Shown one piece after another: positions 51,015 to 59,883 of a DNA stretch of 64,000 nt. The notes under the pieces were generated by a model. The model was not told the origin of the DNA, did not search any database, and saw nothing but the letters and a program-made list of their open reading frames with translations. This DNA comes from Cyanobacteria bacterium SBLK (GTDB lineage: Bacteria; Cyanobacteriota; Cyanobacteriia; Cyanobacteriales; Spirulinaceae), in assembly GCA_017746715.1 (NCBI GenBank), contig JAGHZQ010000024.1, forward strand, positions 1-64,000, written 5' to 3'. How positions within the stretch are numbered: the first letter of the stretch is position 1; every line of letters begins with the position of its first letter. The translations under genes were made by a program, and so were the position numbers.

Positions 51015-52448
51015 ATGAAATTTGTCAACAATGCTTTGCCCGCCAAAGTACTGGCAGATGGGCAATTAACTCGTTCCTACTCGGAAATTCCCGAAACCTT
51101 CGAGCAACTCGATCGCTTCTTTGCCGATCGCAATATCGATCGCGGCAATCGGCTTGCTTTGGAGTGCGTTAATTCTGTAACCAGTGCTCTGGTTTTGCTG
51201 TATTTATTGGAGCGGGAGTATAGTTTTCTTTTGTTTCCCAAAGCGGCAGGTGCTTCTGAGGAAAATAAGCCAGAAATTCCGGCTTTCTGTCGTTACGGCC
51301 TGCGAATTGTCGAAATTGCCAAGGCTGGAAACGAGATTCTCGATCGCCCCGAGGATTTCTTACAAATCTGGGAAAGCGATCGCTGGCTGAGAGAATCTGC
51401 CACTCATCAAACCGCACCGACGCTTTACGTGCGAACTTCTGGCAGTACGGGAAATCCCAAATTGGTAGCTCACTCTCACGAGAAATTGCGAAATAACGTT
51501 CTCAATTGTGTCAAGCGATTGCAGCTAGAGGAGAGCGATCGCATCGCCATTCCCGTTCCTATCTTTCATATGTACGGATTGGGAGCTGCCTTTTTACCGG
51601 GGGTCATGGCCGGCACCGCCATCGATTTGCAAAAAGGGGCAAATCTATTGCGCTACTTACAACGAGAGCGAGAATTCGATCCCAATATTGCTTTTATGAC
51701 CCCCATTTTTTGCGAAACCCTCTTGCGGGGTCGCCGTTCCCCGAGACCCTATAAATTAACCGTAGCCGCTGGCGATCGCGTGAGAGAGGAAACTTTTAAG
51801 GCTTATAACAAGCGCTTTGGCTGCTTGGTAAAATTATACGGCAGCACGGAAATGGGGGCGATCGCCGCTGCCAGTCCGGAGGACGCCCTAGAAACTCGCG
51901 CGCGTACTGTCGGGCAGCCCATGCCAGGGGTGCAAATGCACTTAGAGGCGAAATCCCTTGAAGATGTGGAGGGCATGGAAGGGGTAGGGGAACTATGGTG
52001 TCAGCACGACTGGGGTTTTGACGGTTACGTTGACGATCGCGGTCATCCTCTAACTTTAGAGGAAAGCGAATGGTTTCGGACCAAAGACTTCGGACGGATC
52101 TGGGAAGACGGTTTGGAAGTCATCGGTCGTTGCGATCATAGCGTCAATCGCAATGGCTTGCTCGTTTTCTTTACCGATGTCGAGAAAGCAATCGAAAGTA
52201 TCGCAGGAATCGAAAAAGTTGTTGTTGTTTCTAAAGGGGAAAGTCAGCGCGGCAAAAAACTATTTGCTTATTGCATTCCCGCTAAAGATGCAAAGGCTGT
52301 AATTTCTGCAGCAGATATTCGCTCTCGCTGTTTTGCTCTCTTGGCAAGACATGCGATCCCCGATGAAATTATGGTGGAAAAAACCTTACCTTTATTACCC
52401 AATGGCAAAGTAGATCGCCAAAAATTAACCCAAAGATTGCCTGAATAG
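51015..52448 (+). CDS. AMP-dependent synthetase/ligase
   Basis: A 477-residue adenylate-forming enzyme that would activate a carboxylic acid with ATP and pass it to a thiol. Core motif A3 is T-S-G-S-T-G-N-P-K (141-149), A5 is L-Y-G-S-T-E-M-G and the catalytic Lys lies in L-P-N-G-K-V-D-R. The N-terminal part is shorter than in acyl-CoA synthetases of about 550 residues. With the ACP gene 170 bases downstream it probably loads the ACP directly. It is first in a run of eight same-strand genes up to 61.6 kb. The acid is unknown. Confidence 0.9.
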   Translation: MKFVNNALPAKVLADGQLTRSYSEIPETFEQLDRFFADRNIDRGNRLALECVNSVTSALVLLYLLEREYSFLLFPKAAGASEENKPEIPAFCRYGLRIVEIAKAGNEILDRPEDFLQIWESDRWLRESATHQTAPTLYVRTSGSTGNPKLVAHSHEKLRNNVLNCVKRLQLEESDRIAIPVPIFHMYGLGAAFLPGVMAGTAIDLQKGANLLRYLQREREFDPNIAFMTPIFCETLLRGRRSPRPYKLTVAAGDRVREETFKAYNKRFGCLVKLYGSTEMGAIAAASPEDALETRARTVGQPMPGVQMHLEAKSLEDVEGMEGVGELWCQHDWGFDGYVDDRGHPLTLEESEWFRTKDFGRIWEDGLEVIGRCDHSVNRNGLLVFFTDVEKAIESIAGIEKVVVVSKGESQRGKKLFAYCIPAKDAKAVISAADIRSRCFALLARHAIPDEIMVEKTLPLLPNGKVDRQKLTQRLPE

Positions 52449-52618
52449 ATCTGGGCGCAAGGTAATGTTAAAAAAATGTTAAAAATCTGTTACAATCCCA
52501 TCACATCGAGCAAAAACTTGTTATAAAAAGCCTAAGTTAATTTACTTCGGGTAAATCGAATAGCAAGTTCAAGCATAGCGATCGCGATCGCGACAACCTA
52601 ATTCAAAGAAAATTTGTC

Positions 52619-52894
52619 ATGTGCCAAACAACCATTGAAAAACTTAAAACCATTATTGCCGATGACCTCGATGTCAATTTAAAAAAGGATGAAATTGACG
52701 AAAACGCTTCATTATTTGAAGGGGGATTGGGGCTTGATTCAATCGTAATTGTTGAATTGATTGCCTTGATAGAAGAGAAATTTGGCATTGAATTTTCCGA
52801 TTTAGAACTCAACCCGGAATATTTTAGCAGTCTGAAAGTTTTAGCCGAGTTTGTTTGGCAGAAATTAGAATCCCGAGAAACAGCCGTCGTGTAA
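52619..52894 (+). CDS. Acyl carrier protein
   Basis: A 91-residue stand-alone ACP. The phosphopantetheine Ser41 lies in G-L-G-L-D-S-I-V-I-V-E-L. The four-helix layout, acidic surface and length match. It differs from fatty-acid AcpP, which normally has A-D-S-L, so it is likely dedicated to the pathway of the adjacent ligase and radical SAM enzyme. No ketosynthase is present nearby. Confidence 0.93.
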   Translation: MCQTTIEKLKTIIADDLDVNLKKDEIDENASLFEGGLGLDSIVIVELIALIEEKFGIEFSDLELNPEYFSSLKVLAEFVWQKLESRETAVV

Positions 52895-52967
52895 TTTTTC
52901 GGGTTAACCCAACCTGCATCTCGATCTCGCTCATTAGCCATTACCCATTACTCATTCTTCAACGCTC

Positions 52968-54260
52968 ATGATTGCTATTGCCGACCCCAAAACCAAGCTC
53001 GATGCCCAAAGGATTCCTTTAACGCCAAACTATCCACCGTTTAAAAAATGGAAGCGATCTGCCGTTGAGGAAAAATTACAAGATCGATCGATTTGTTTGT
53101 ATATCCACATTCCTTTTTGTACGCAACGGTGTTCTTTTTGCTACTACAAAACCGTCGATCTCAAGGAACGCCCCGAGGTCAATCCTTATGTCGATGCCTT
53201 GTGCAAAGAAATTAAGTTGGTCAGCGATCGCTTCGATTTGGAGAATCGTCCCATTCATGCCATCTATTTTGGTGGGGGAACTCCCAGTTTGTTACAGGAG
53301 CATCATTTTGAGAAAATATTTGGCGTATTGCGCGATACCTTCAAACAGTTCGACAACCGCAAGCAATTGGCACTGGAAGCCGAACCCCTCACAATTTCCC
53401 GAAGCAAGCTGGACGTTCTCGCACAATTAGGAGTAACTCGCTTGAGTATGGGGATTCAATCTTTTGTTGAGGATATTATTAAGTTAAGCGGTCGCGGTCA
53501 CAATCAAAAACAGGCTTATCGTGCCATCGAAATGGCACAACAAGCCGGTCAAGGGAAATGGACGATCAATCTCGACCTGTTAAGCGGTTTGGCTGGCGAA
53601 ACCGACGAAACTTGGCAAGAGAGCGTTCGCTGCGCGATTAAAACGGGAGTGGAAAGCATTACCGTCTATCAGATGGAAGCCTTTACCAACACGGATTTTT
53701 ATAAACAAGGCGTGCGGGACGACAAAATCAATTTACCCGATGCCGAACAGGAAAAAGGCTTCATGCAGTATGCCATGGGAGAACTCTCTCGCAATAATTA
53801 CATTCCTTGGAGTTTCTTCACCTACACGAAAAATAATAGCGATCGCAGCGAGTACATTTATAACATTTGGCAGGGCATGGAATTTTACGGGTTGGGCGTT
53901 TCTGCTTTTGGCAGCATGGATCGCTTCCTCTTGCAAAATACCAGCGACCTCGACAAATACGGTGAAATCGTCGAAGCTGGGGAACTTCCCCTCGTGCGCG
54001 GCTATAAATTCACCGCTCAGGATCTCATGGTACGCGATGTCTTATTGGGTATGAAGATATTGCGCTTTGACTTGAATAAATTTAAAGCCCAATACGGTTT
54101 TAAATTAGAATCTCTCTGTGCCGAACCTTTGGGACAACTAGAAAGCGAAGGTTTTATTACCATTAGCAACGGCGAGATCGTCCTCACGGATAAAGGCATT
54201 TTACATGGAGATTTTGTCGGGCATACCGTATCGGAATACCTGAGAAAACTGCATAATTAG
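52968..54260 (+). CDS. HemN-like radical SAM enzyme of the ACP cluster
   Basis: The 430-residue enzyme has a 4Fe-4S motif C51-x3-C55-x2-C58 (C-T-Q-R-C-S-F-C-Y-Y) and the Y-F-G-G-G-T-P-S-L-L motif of the coproporphyrinogen-oxidase/HemW-like family. The motif is followed by Tyr rather than the usual F-C-x-C, as in the class C methylase and cyclopropanase group. It lies 73 bases after the ACP gene, so a role in modifying the ACP-bound acyl chain (methylation or cyclopropanation) is inferred, not shown. It need not act in heme synthesis. Confidence 0.82.
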   Translation: MIAIADPKTKLDAQRIPLTPNYPPFKKWKRSAVEEKLQDRSICLYIHIPFCTQRCSFCYYKTVDLKERPEVNPYVDALCKEIKLVSDRFDLENRPIHAIYFGGGTPSLLQEHHFEKIFGVLRDTFKQFDNRKQLALEAEPLTISRSKLDVLAQLGVTRLSMGIQSFVEDIIKLSGRGHNQKQAYRAIEMAQQAGQGKWTINLDLLSGLAGETDETWQESVRCAIKTGVESITVYQMEAFTNTDFYKQGVRDDKINLPDAEQEKGFMQYAMGELSRNNYIPWSFFTYTKNNSDRSEYIYNIWQGMEFYGLGVSAFGSMDRFLLQNTSDLDKYGEIVEAGELPLVRGYKFTAQDLMVRDVLLGMKILRFDLNKFKAQYGFKLESLCAEPLGQLESEGFITISNGEIVLTDKGILHGDFVGHTVSEYLRKLHN

Positions 54261-54337
54261 ACGCAAAAATCGGGATGGCTGTTTTCCGGCTATCCCGTTC
54301 ATTGCTTTGGATCAAAAAATCTTGTCAAAAATTGCCT

Positions 54338-55678
54338 ATGAATTTTGCCTTTAATCGTAATGCGATCGCAAATATTCTCAAGTTATTGGGGTTATTGGGG
54401 TTATTATTTTTCCTCAATTCCCCTTCTCTTTTAGCAAAAAATTTAGCAAGTTCCCCTCGAGAATGCCAACCCGAGATTATCGAGGTCACCTCTGGCGTTT
54501 ATGTTGCAGTGGGAAATACAAGAGCGAATATTACTTTAATTGAAGGGGATGATGGAGCGATCGTTATCGATACGGGAGACAATATCGAAACCGCAACACG
54601 GGTTCTCTCTCAGTTCCGAGAAATTACTCAAAAACCGATTAAAGCCATTGTTTATACTCATTCTCACTCCGATCATACTGGCGGAACAAAAGCGTTTTTA
54701 ACAGGCGATCGTCCCCCGATTTACGCTAGAGCTAATTTCCAATATGGAAGGATTGACAATCGCAAAATTCAGCAGATTAATCATCAGAGAAACGAACGGC
54801 AACATGGTATTTTTCTAAACTCCGAAGAAAACGCTTCTCTTAATAAAATGTGGTGCAAACTGCCACTAGAGAATAATGGCGATGGTTTTGTTCCTCCAAC
54901 GCATTTTTTTACAGAAACGCAATTATCTCTAAATATTGCTGGCGTTGCTTTAGAATTCATTTCTGCACCGGGAGAAAGTCAAGACCATCTTTATGTTTGG
55001 TTGCCCGATAAACAAGTTTTAGTCTGTGGGGATAATTACTACAATGCTTTTCCCAATCTCTACGCAATTCGAGGATCTTATCGAGATCCGCAACAATGGA
55101 GTCGCAGTTTGGATAAAATTCTCGATCGCAAACCAGAATATCTCATTTCCGGGCATTCTTTACCCATTGCAGGAGCAGAAAAAATTCAACGCATTATTAC
55201 TGATTATCGCAATGGTATTGCCTCTATTTTTGAGCAAACTCTCGCTGGCATGAATCGCGGTTTAACCCCCGATGAATTGGTAGAAATCGTAAAATTATCG
55301 CCAGAATTAGCCGGCAAGTCTTATCTTCAAGAAAACTATGGGAATATTCCTTGGACGGTGAGAGGAATTTATAGTTATTATTTAGGTTGGTTTGATGGCA
55401 ATCCTACTCATCTATTTCCCTTATCAACCTTAGAACAAGCAACCCGCATTACTCAACTGGCAGGTGGAAAAGAACAATTATGGCAAGCGACGCAAAAGGC
55501 TTTTGATGATGGAGACGATCGGTGGGCATTACAACTAACCGATTATCTGATAACTTTAGAATTTCGTGGCGAAACCGTCAAACAATTAAAAGCTAAAATA
55601 TTGAAAAAATTAGCAGAACGAGCGACGAACAGCAATGCACATAATTATTATTTATCCAGTGCGAAACAATTAGAGTAA
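54338..55678 (+). CDS. Secreted alkylsulfatase-like MBL hydrolase, paralogue 1
   Basis: 446 residues from the ATG at 54338, which aligns with the start of the next gene. A signal peptide (hydrophobic 14-33) targets it outside the cytoplasm. The metallo-beta-lactamase motif is T-H-S-H-S-D-H (107-113). N-L-Y-A-I-R-G-S-Y-R-D-P-Q-Q-W and the dimer domain R-G-I-Y-S-Y-Y-L-G-W-F-D-G-N-P are the hallmarks of SdsA1/BDS1-type alkylsulfatases. Two differences stand out: the C-terminal SCP2-like domain is absent, and C-G-D-N stands where A-E-N is typical. It would cleave a primary sulfate ester, if active. The stop TAA shares its last base with the next ATG. Confidence 0.85.
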   Translation: MNFAFNRNAIANILKLLGLLGLLFFLNSPSLLAKNLASSPRECQPEIIEVTSGVYVAVGNTRANITLIEGDDGAIVIDTGDNIETATRVLSQFREITQKPIKAIVYTHSHSDHTGGTKAFLTGDRPPIYARANFQYGRIDNRKIQQINHQRNERQHGIFLNSEENASLNKMWCKLPLENNGDGFVPPTHFFTETQLSLNIAGVALEFISAPGESQDHLYVWLPDKQVLVCGDNYYNAFPNLYAIRGSYRDPQQWSRSLDKILDRKPEYLISGHSLPIAGAEKIQRIITDYRNGIASIFEQTLAGMNRGLTPDELVEIVKLSPELAGKSYLQENYGNIPWTVRGIYSYYLGWFDGNPTHLFPLSTLEQATRITQLAGGKEQLWQATQKAFDDGDDRWALQLTDYLITLEFRGETVKQLKAKILKKLAERATNSNAHNYYLSSAKQLE

Positions 55679-57015
55679 TGACAAAAGAATTCAACCAAAA
55701 TGCAATCGCGACAATTCTCAAACTATGCAGTTGGTTCGCGTTATTCTTTATCTTCAATACATTGCCTATTTTAGCCGCAAATCTGGTAAATATCGAGTGG
55801 GAATGTCAGCCCGATATTATTAAAGTAACATCGGGGGTTTATGTTGCAGTTGGCAACACGAGAGCAAATATTATTTTTATCGAAGGGAATAACGAAGTTA
55901 TTGCGGTCGATACTGGAGATAGTATAGATTCAGCAAACAGAGTTCTTTCTCAATTCCGACAGATCTCGCGGAAACCGATTAAAACCGTAATTTATACTCA
56001 TTCTCATTACGATCATATTGGCGGTACGCGTGCTTTTATAAAAAGCGATCGCATTAATATTTATGCTAGGGATAATTTTAAAATCATCAGTACGGACAAA
56101 CAATGGCAAAACATCCATAGTACCCGATGGCCTTTTCAACAGGGTACGTTTACATCACCTGAAGAGATACAATCGTTAAATCCTATCTGGTGTCAACTTC
56201 CTTTCGGGGCGATCTCCGATGGTTTTATCCCTCCCAATCATCAATTTTCCGAAGAGAAAATTACTTTAAATATTGCAGGATTAACCTTAGAATTAATCGC
56301 CGCACCGGGAGAAAGTGACGATCAACTCTATGTTTGGTTGCCCGAACAAAAAGTATTATTATGCGGCGATAATTTTTATCGAAGTTTTCCCTATCTTTCT
56401 TCACTGCGAGGATATTATCAAGACCCGCAACAATGGATTCTCAGTCTCGATAAAATATTGACTCTTCAACCTAAATATTTAATATCGGGTCATGCTTTAC
56501 CGATAAGCGGAAGTCAAAAAATCAAACAAACAATTCGGAACTATCGTAACAGTATTGCTTCTATTTTCGAGCAAACCCTCGCAGGAATGAATCGCGGTTT
56601 AACACCTGATGAATTAGTGCAAATTGTTAAATTACCGCCAGAATTAGCAAAAAAACCTTATTTACAAGAAAATTTTGGCTCAATTTCTTGGACGGTGCGA
56701 GGAATTTACAGTCACTACTTAGGTTGGTTTGATGGTAATCCAACCCATCTATTTCCTCTATCGCCTTTAGATAATGCTTTACACATTGCTCGACTTACAG
56801 GAGGGAAAGAACAACTTTGGCAAGCAACTCGAGAGGCTTTTGAGGATGGAGACGATCGATGGGTTTTACAACTCACAGATTATCTTATGACACTAGAATT
56901 TCGCACGGAAGCAGTCAAAAAATTGAGAGTGAAAACGCTAAAAAGATTAGCAAAAAAACAGGATAATGGTAATGCAAAACATTACTATTTATCCAGTGCC
57001 GAACAATTAAAATAA
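55678..57015 (+). CDS. Secreted alkylsulfatase-like MBL hydrolase, paralogue 2
   Basis: A 445-residue tandem copy of the preceding gene, starting with its last base (TAATG). It shares the signal peptide, T-H-S-H-Y-D-H, L-C-G-D-N, S-L-R-G-Y-Y-Q-D-P-Q-Q-W, Y-L-G-W-F-D-G-N-P-T-H-L and the same ending Y-Y-L-S-S-A-E-Q-L. Divergence is spread over the protein but length is conserved, so both seem under selection. Two enzymes with the same signal and fold suggest two related substrates. Confidence 0.85.
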   Translation: MTKEFNQNAIATILKLCSWFALFFIFNTLPILAANLVNIEWECQPDIIKVTSGVYVAVGNTRANIIFIEGNNEVIAVDTGDSIDSANRVLSQFRQISRKPIKTVIYTHSHYDHIGGTRAFIKSDRINIYARDNFKIISTDKQWQNIHSTRWPFQQGTFTSPEEIQSLNPIWCQLPFGAISDGFIPPNHQFSEEKITLNIAGLTLELIAAPGESDDQLYVWLPEQKVLLCGDNFYRSFPYLSSLRGYYQDPQQWILSLDKILTLQPKYLISGHALPISGSQKIKQTIRNYRNSIASIFEQTLAGMNRGLTPDELVQIVKLPPELAKKPYLQENFGSISWTVRGIYSHYLGWFDGNPTHLFPLSPLDNALHIARLTGGKEQLWQATREAFEDGDDRWVLQLTDYLMTLEFRTEAVKKLRVKTLKRLAKKQDNGNAKHYYLSSAEQLK

Positions 57016-57046
57016 CAGTAATTTAACCTAAAATTATTAATCTGAT

Positions 57047-58408
57047 ATGACTGAATCTCCCCTCTCCCCAAATTCAAAAAGTGTCCGTTTGGATGTCTTT
57101 GCTAAAGAGGCTTCCATTGCTTTAATTATTAAAGCAGCAGGCTTGGTTTTAATTTACTTATTACAAATCTTTTTAGCACGTTGGATGGGAAGGAGTGAGT
57201 ATGGCATTTATGAATATGTCATTGCTTGGTCATTATTGTTGGCAATTCCTGCTAGTTTGGGCTTGCCTCGTACGGTATTGCGATCGATTTCCCAATATCG
57301 TGTCAACCAAGAATGGGGCTTAGCCAGAGGAATTGTTCGTGGTAGTTTGTTGCTAACTTTAGGTGCAAGTTTTTTATTATGTGGTATTGCAATCGCCGTT
57401 GTTCTCTTGATTAATTCTCACTATCAATCTCCTTATGCCTTGCCTTTATTACTTGGAGTCGGCTTAATTCCTTTACAAGCCTTAGTTCAATTACAATTAG
57501 AAACAATTCGCGCGCTAGAGGATATTATTAGCGCCTATCTTCCCAGTTTAGTGATTTGGCCGATTCTGGTACTTTGCGGTGGCTTTTTGCTTTTAGAGAT
57601 CGATGGCGAACTGAAAAGCATTCCCGCGATCGCTGTCGCTACCGTAAGTTTTATCATTATTTTGATTTTTCAAAGGTTATTACTCTGGGAAAGAATCAAA
57701 CAAATTCTCCAACCCGCTTTGGCCGTTTATTCCTATCGTCAATGGATTAATGTTTCTGTTGTTTTATTATTACAGCGTGCCTTTCTCTATATCTTAGATG
57801 AAACCGATATTATTATGGTGGGGTCTTTGGTGGGACCCGAAGCCGCAGGGATTTACAATGTTGCCGTTAAAACTGCTTTATGGGTGGGGTTTGTTTTAGA
57901 AATTATTATTATTGTCGCCGCCCCGGCTTTTGCCATGCTTTATACGCAAAACAATCTGGCAGAATTACAGCAAGTCGTCTCTCGCGTGACAGTTTGGATT
58001 TTCTGGCCGTCCATTGCGATCGGTGCATTTTTGCTTGCGTTTACAGCACCCGTTTTGAGCATTTTTGGTCCGGAGTTCATGCCTGCGATCGTGCCTCTGA
58101 AAATTCTAATTTTAGGACGTTTGGTTGATTCTCTTTGCGGAACTGTAGCCTGTTTAATGGTCATGACGGGATACCAAAATAAATCTCTGCCCGTATTTGC
58201 CTTTAGTGCCATGCTCAATTTAGTTTCAAACGCGATCGCAATTCCTAAATTCGGTATGGTTGGTGCAGCCATGACCACCAGTTTTACCCTTGTGGTTTGG
58301 AATATTTGGCTCAGCATTCTCGTGGTTCAATATACTGGCATACAACCCTCAATTTTTTATACTTTCTTCAATTCTGACGGCGATCGAAGGATTGAAGATG
58401 AAAACTAA
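57047..58408 (+). CDS. MOP-type polysaccharide/lipid flippase
   Basis: A 453-residue integral membrane protein with twelve or more transmembrane helices, of the MATE/Wzx (oligosaccharide flippase) superfamily. L-Q-I-F-L-A-R-W-M-G-R-S-E-Y-G-I-Y-E-Y opens the first repeat, and I-I-M-V-G-S-L-V-G-P-E-A-A-G-I-Y-N-V starts the second. It would move a lipid-linked glycan or other amphiphile across the membrane. The gene sits 31 bases after the second hydrolase gene and 30 before the formylglycine enzyme gene. Confidence 0.88.
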   Translation: MTESPLSPNSKSVRLDVFAKEASIALIIKAAGLVLIYLLQIFLARWMGRSEYGIYEYVIAWSLLLAIPASLGLPRTVLRSISQYRVNQEWGLARGIVRGSLLLTLGASFLLCGIAIAVVLLINSHYQSPYALPLLLGVGLIPLQALVQLQLETIRALEDIISAYLPSLVIWPILVLCGGFLLLEIDGELKSIPAIAVATVSFIIILIFQRLLLWERIKQILQPALAVYSYRQWINVSVVLLLQRAFLYILDETDIIMVGSLVGPEAAGIYNVAVKTALWVGFVLEIIIIVAAPAFAMLYTQNNLAELQQVVSRVTVWIFWPSIAIGAFLLAFTAPVLSIFGPEFMPAIVPLKILILGRLVDSLCGTVACLMVMTGYQNKSLPVFAFSAMLNLVSNAIAIPKFGMVGAAMTTSFTLVVWNIWLSILVVQYTGIQPSIFYTFFNSDGDRRIEDEN

Positions 58409-58438
58409 AGGTACAATCTTCTATCTACCCACACACGA

Positions 58439-59506
58439 ATGATGAAAACAAAGACAAAAAAAATATTCTTAGCTTGTCTATTAGGCGGATTAACTGCTAT
58501 TTTTCTTCTCCATCAAGGCTTGGCCTTATTCAATAAGCCTCCTCGATCGCAAAGCCTTGGGAATCGGGAAACCAAAGTAACAGTTAATGCCCAATCTGGC
58601 GATCGCTGTCCTCAAAATATGACCTGGATTGAGAGTGGAACATTCCAAATGGGATCGGAGAAACATTACCGCGAAGAGGGAAGTGTTGCCAAAGTTAAAG
58701 TAACGGGTTTTTGTATCGATCGCTACGAAATTACCAATACCCAATTTGCTCGCTTTGTTGAAGAAACCGGATATACGACCATTGCCGAACGTCCTCTCAG
58801 TGCGAAAGACTTTCCTAATCTCTCCGAAGAACAGCGATCGCCAGGTTCCCTTGTCTTTATTGCCCCCAAAGGGAAGCATCCCGTGCGCGAACTAAGCTGG
58901 TGGCATTGGATGCCCGGGGCAGACTGGCAGCATCCCACAGGACCTGATAGCAATATCGAGGGCAAGGAGGATTATCCCGTCGTTCAGATTGCTTATGAGG
59001 ACGCACTAGCCTATGCAAAATGGGCGGGCAAATCTTTACCCACAGAAGCCCAATGGGAATTTGCCGCCCGAGGGGGACTCGAAGGGAAGGACTTTACATG
59101 GGGCGATACCTACTCCGCTAAAAAAGCCAATACTTGGCAAGGGCTCTTCCCCTATCAGAATACTGAAGAAGATGGTTATTTAAGTACTGCACCCATCGGC
59201 TCCTTCGCTCCCAACGGTTACGGACTCTATGACATGGCCGGCAATGTGTGGGAGTGGACGCAAGACTGGTATCGTGCGGGTCATGAAGGAAAAGCGCGCC
59301 AAGTCAATCCTATCGTTTCCAATCCCGAAGACAGTTTCGACCCGAGGGAGCCCGGAGCGGCCAAACACGTGATTAAAGGCGGTTCTTATTTGTGCGCTCA
59401 AAACTATTGCAGTCGCTACCGCCCGTCAGCTCGTGAGGCACAAGCTCCCGATACGGGGACTTCACATATCGGTTTTCGCTTAGTGATAATACCTGCAAAT
59501 AGTTAA
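58439..59506 (+). CDS. Formylglycine-generating enzyme (SUMF1 family)
   Basis: 355 residues with a membrane anchor near 8-28 and a DUF323/FGE-sulfatase domain. Both copper-binding active cysteines are present (Cys319 and Cys324 in G-G-S-Y-L-C-A-Q-N-Y-C-S-R-Y-R), as in vertebrate FGE. Other marks are I-E-S-G-T-F-Q-M-G-S, S-L-P-T-E-A-Q-W-E-F-A-A-R-G-G and G-L-Y-D-M-A-G-N-V-W-E-W-T. It would oxidise the sulfatase Cys to formylglycine outside the cytoplasm, fitting the exported sulfatase gene downstream. Many bacterial SUMF1-like proteins lack the cysteines; this one does not. Confidence 0.92.
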   Translation: MMKTKTKKIFLACLLGGLTAIFLLHQGLALFNKPPRSQSLGNRETKVTVNAQSGDRCPQNMTWIESGTFQMGSEKHYREEGSVAKVKVTGFCIDRYEITNTQFARFVEETGYTTIAERPLSAKDFPNLSEEQRSPGSLVFIAPKGKHPVRELSWWHWMPGADWQHPTGPDSNIEGKEDYPVVQIAYEDALAYAKWAGKSLPTEAQWEFAARGGLEGKDFTWGDTYSAKKANTWQGLFPYQNTEEDGYLSTAPIGSFAPNGYGLYDMAGNVWEWTQDWYRAGHEGKARQVNPIVSNPEDSFDPREPGAAKHVIKGGSYLCAQNYCSRYRPSAREAQAPDTGTSHIGFRLVIIPANS

Positions 59507-59883
59507 GTAAAATTAAGGAGCGGCGATCGCTTTCACCGACAATGGTAGGATATTCGCGATATCGATGGGAGCGATCGCATTTACCGACAATGAATCGAGA
59601 ATGATGGTATTTTTTTGAGATTGATGTAGCTACTCATTAACTGTTAAGAAAACTTTACCAAACTCGATTCAATAAGAAATAAAAGTAAAATGCCAAATAC
59701 AAGTAAGCACATGTATGTTTTCAGCATACTCGAGCGCGTAACGGTGACTTGACCGCACCTGTAAGCGTCCGTGACAAGACTGCTTCCAAATCCTCGTATC
59801 CTTAGAACGGGGAGGTCTACTCGGGTTTCAAACCACCTCAATTCAATTTTTAAGTTTTTGCTTACGTCAATCAATCTTGCATT
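59507..59883. other. 377-base gap before the sulfatase gene
   Basis: Two copies of a 22-bp direct repeat (20 of 22 identical) begin with GCGATCGC at 59523 and 59571 and end in ACCGACAATG. GGGTTTCAAACC near 59822 is a short imperfect palindrome. These may hold regulatory sites for the sulfatase gene. No gene is seen on the plus strand; a minus-strand frame over 59644-59979 overlaps the sulfatase start and is not supported. Confidence 0.45.
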
